Assembly: GCA_029857875.1 (NCBI GenBank)
Contig: JAOUGB010000001.1
Location: forward strand, 1 to 21,943
Direction of reading: 5' to 3'
DNA from: Desulfobacteraceae bacterium
Lineage (GTDB): Bacteria; Desulfobacterota; Desulfobacteria; Desulfobacterales; UBA11574
DNA: 21,943 nt
Position numbers and translations under genes: made by a program. Each line of letters starts with the position of its first letter. The stretch's first letter is position 1. Positions 21,525 through 21,943 of the stretch are shown here, piece after piece. The notes beneath the pieces were generated by a model. It did not search any database, was not told the DNA's origin, and saw only the letters and a program-made list of their open reading frames with translations.

Positions 21525-21537
21525 TGAATATAATTCA
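21525..21537. promoter_or_regulatory. Operator dyad 3, TGAAT-ATA-ATTCA
   Basis: A perfect 5-3-5 dyad centred at 21531, with the same CAC prefix and trailing A as dyad 2. The centre spacings among the three dyads are 63 and 56 bp. Confidence 0.65.
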
Positions 21538-21602
21538 ACCATAATTAGTTCACTTTTTTCAGTACCATCGTTTTAAATCGATTCTTATTTTTTTTATTAC
21601 CC

Positions 21603-21779
21603 AAAGGAGGTGATGCAAGATCTTTACGCTTTTTGAACAAAGCGTAAAGAAAAACGACCGAAAGAGAATCAAATTAAGAATACGCTCGACCGCAGGGGCG
21701 ACTATAATCCATCGACACAAATAGGTCGTTTTAGCCCCGGTGATGGTCTGGGGCGAATTTCAACTGGAAAGGAGGTGAT
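21603..21779 (+). promoter_or_regulatory. Structured leader between two perfect Shine-Dalgarno strings
   Basis: AAAGGAGGTGAT occurs at 21603-21614 and 21768-21779. Between them are a perfect 12-bp stem (TCTTTACGCTTT 21621-21632, AAAGCGTAAAGA 21639-21650, loop TTGAAC), a 9-bp long-range stem (AAAACGACC 21651-21659, GGTCGTTTT 21724-21732), and a GCCCC/GGGGC stem (21734-21738 and 21750-21754). An alternative GGGGC partner lies at 21695-21699. No T-run follows, so these are not simple terminators. I could not match it to a known riboswitch class. Confidence 0.5.
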
Positions 21780-21781
21780 AA

Positions 21782-21838
21782 GTGCCAGTTAGGAGGAATT
21801 ATTGCCGTTCCTCTGAAACTGAAAATGACTCTGGATAA
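21782..21838 (+). CDS. Possible 18-residue leader peptide
   Basis: A GTG start at 21782 lies 6 nt after GGAGG within the perfect Shine-Dalgarno string. The frame encodes VPVRRNYCRSSETENDSG (initiator read as Met) and stops at TAA 21836-21838, 39 nt before the next gene. The ribosome-binding context is ideal, but the frame is very short and coding evidence is limited to that context. It could be a regulatory leader peptide or a small protein. Confidence 0.4.
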   Translation: MPVRRNYCRSSETENDSG

Positions 21839-21877
21839 ATTCTTAAGTGGAATTTAAACTATTTTTGGAGGTAAAAT

Positions 21878-21943
21878 ATGGCAGAAAAAAGAGATATTGA
21901 AATAAACAGCCGGGCCGACACCATTGGTCTTATGGATATGGAT
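21878..21943 (+). CDS. Start of an unidentified protein, truncated by the window end
   Basis: ATG at 21878 follows TGGAGGTAAAAT, a strong ribosome-binding site at normal spacing. Twenty-two codons are visible, reading MAEKRDIEINSRADTIGLM followed by DMD. The segment is hydrophilic, with no signal peptide. It is too short to assign a family. Its position opposite the aryl-CoA ligase, downstream of a long leader and three dyads, suggests a regulated and perhaps highly expressed gene in the same pathway. Confidence 0.75.
   Translation, partial: MAEKRDIEINSRADTIGLMDMD

Larger units (their letters stand above)
20812..21877. other. Long divergent regulatory region, no large gene
   Basis: About 1.07 kb separate the divergent ligase and the gene starting at 21878. 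No frame long enough or with family features was found, only a possible 18-codon ORF (21782-21838). The region is AT-rich and contains dyads TTTGCA-GCC-TGCAAA (20891-20905), AATAC-CT-GTATT (20917-20928) and TATAC-C-GTATA (21221-21231), three TGAAT-N3-ATTCA operators, a TTGACA box (21429-21434), perfect Shine-Dalgarno strings on both strands and strong stems near 21621-21754. Confidence 0.7.

Noticed and set aside
21613..21636. Seven-codon ORF (MQDLYAF) after the first Shine-Dalgarno string
   Set aside because: The ATG is only 2 nt from GGAGG, too close for normal initiation, and its codons form part of the 12-bp hairpin.

Overview
The window looks like a chromosomal segment of a Desulfobacterota (deltaproteobacterial) anaerobe, probably a sulfate reducer or related degrader of aromatic or organic acids. 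This is inferred from the gene content: a PilW/V/X/Y1 minor-pilin cluster behind a sigma-54-type promoter, an aryl-CoA ligase of the (2-amino)benzoate-CoA ligase type, an ADP-forming acyl-CoA synthetase, a FlK-like thioesterase and a Liv-type ABC importer. Many repeat-rich intergenic regions support the same picture. No rRNA, tRNA, CRISPR array, transposase or phage gene was seen.

Layout. 1-157: start of a small helix-turn-helix-like gene on the minus strand. 468-968: Slp-family outer-membrane lipoprotein (minus). 1430-5462: type IV pilus minor-pilin operon pilW-pilV-pilX-pilY1 (plus), with a GG-N10-GC promoter signature just upstream. 5463-5829: non-coding, hairpin-rich repeat region. From 5830 to 20811 every gene is on the minus strand. 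In transcription order these are: aryl-CoA ligase (20811-19165, strong terminator), COG1237-type metallo-hydrolase (18918-17956), LivK-H-M-G-F importer (17854-12908), FlK-like hotdog thioesterase (12755-12351), ADP-forming acyl-CoA synthetase (12218-10197), amidoligase (10179-9202), four-helix-bundle S23/IVP protein (9133-8702), two tandem class II glutamine amidotransferase paralogues (8592-7852 and 7499-6756), and a xylose-isomerase-like TIM-barrel protein (6651-5830). 20812-21877 is a 1.07-kb divergent regulatory region, and a plus-strand gene begins at 21878.

How the genes may work together. The ligase, importer, thioesterase and ADP-forming synthetase fit uptake of a carboxylate (aromatic or branched-chain), its activation to a CoA thioester, CoA recycling and energy recovery. 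The most unusual part is the amidoligase, two-GATase and TIM-barrel set. It looks like an uncharacterised ligation or amide-modification module. The upstream GATase paralogue keeps its Cys2 nucleophile but has lost the residues expected to bind glutamine.

A second theme is intergenic architecture. Phased 7- and 8-bp repeat arrays start at the stop codons of several genes. Inverted octamer arrays flank the IVP gene and supply its Shine-Dalgarno sequence. Two copies of a roughly 125-bp palindromic element sit between genes. The divergent region carries three TGAAT-N3-ATTCA dyads around a TTGACA box, and a leader with perfect Shine-Dalgarno sequences and strong stems.
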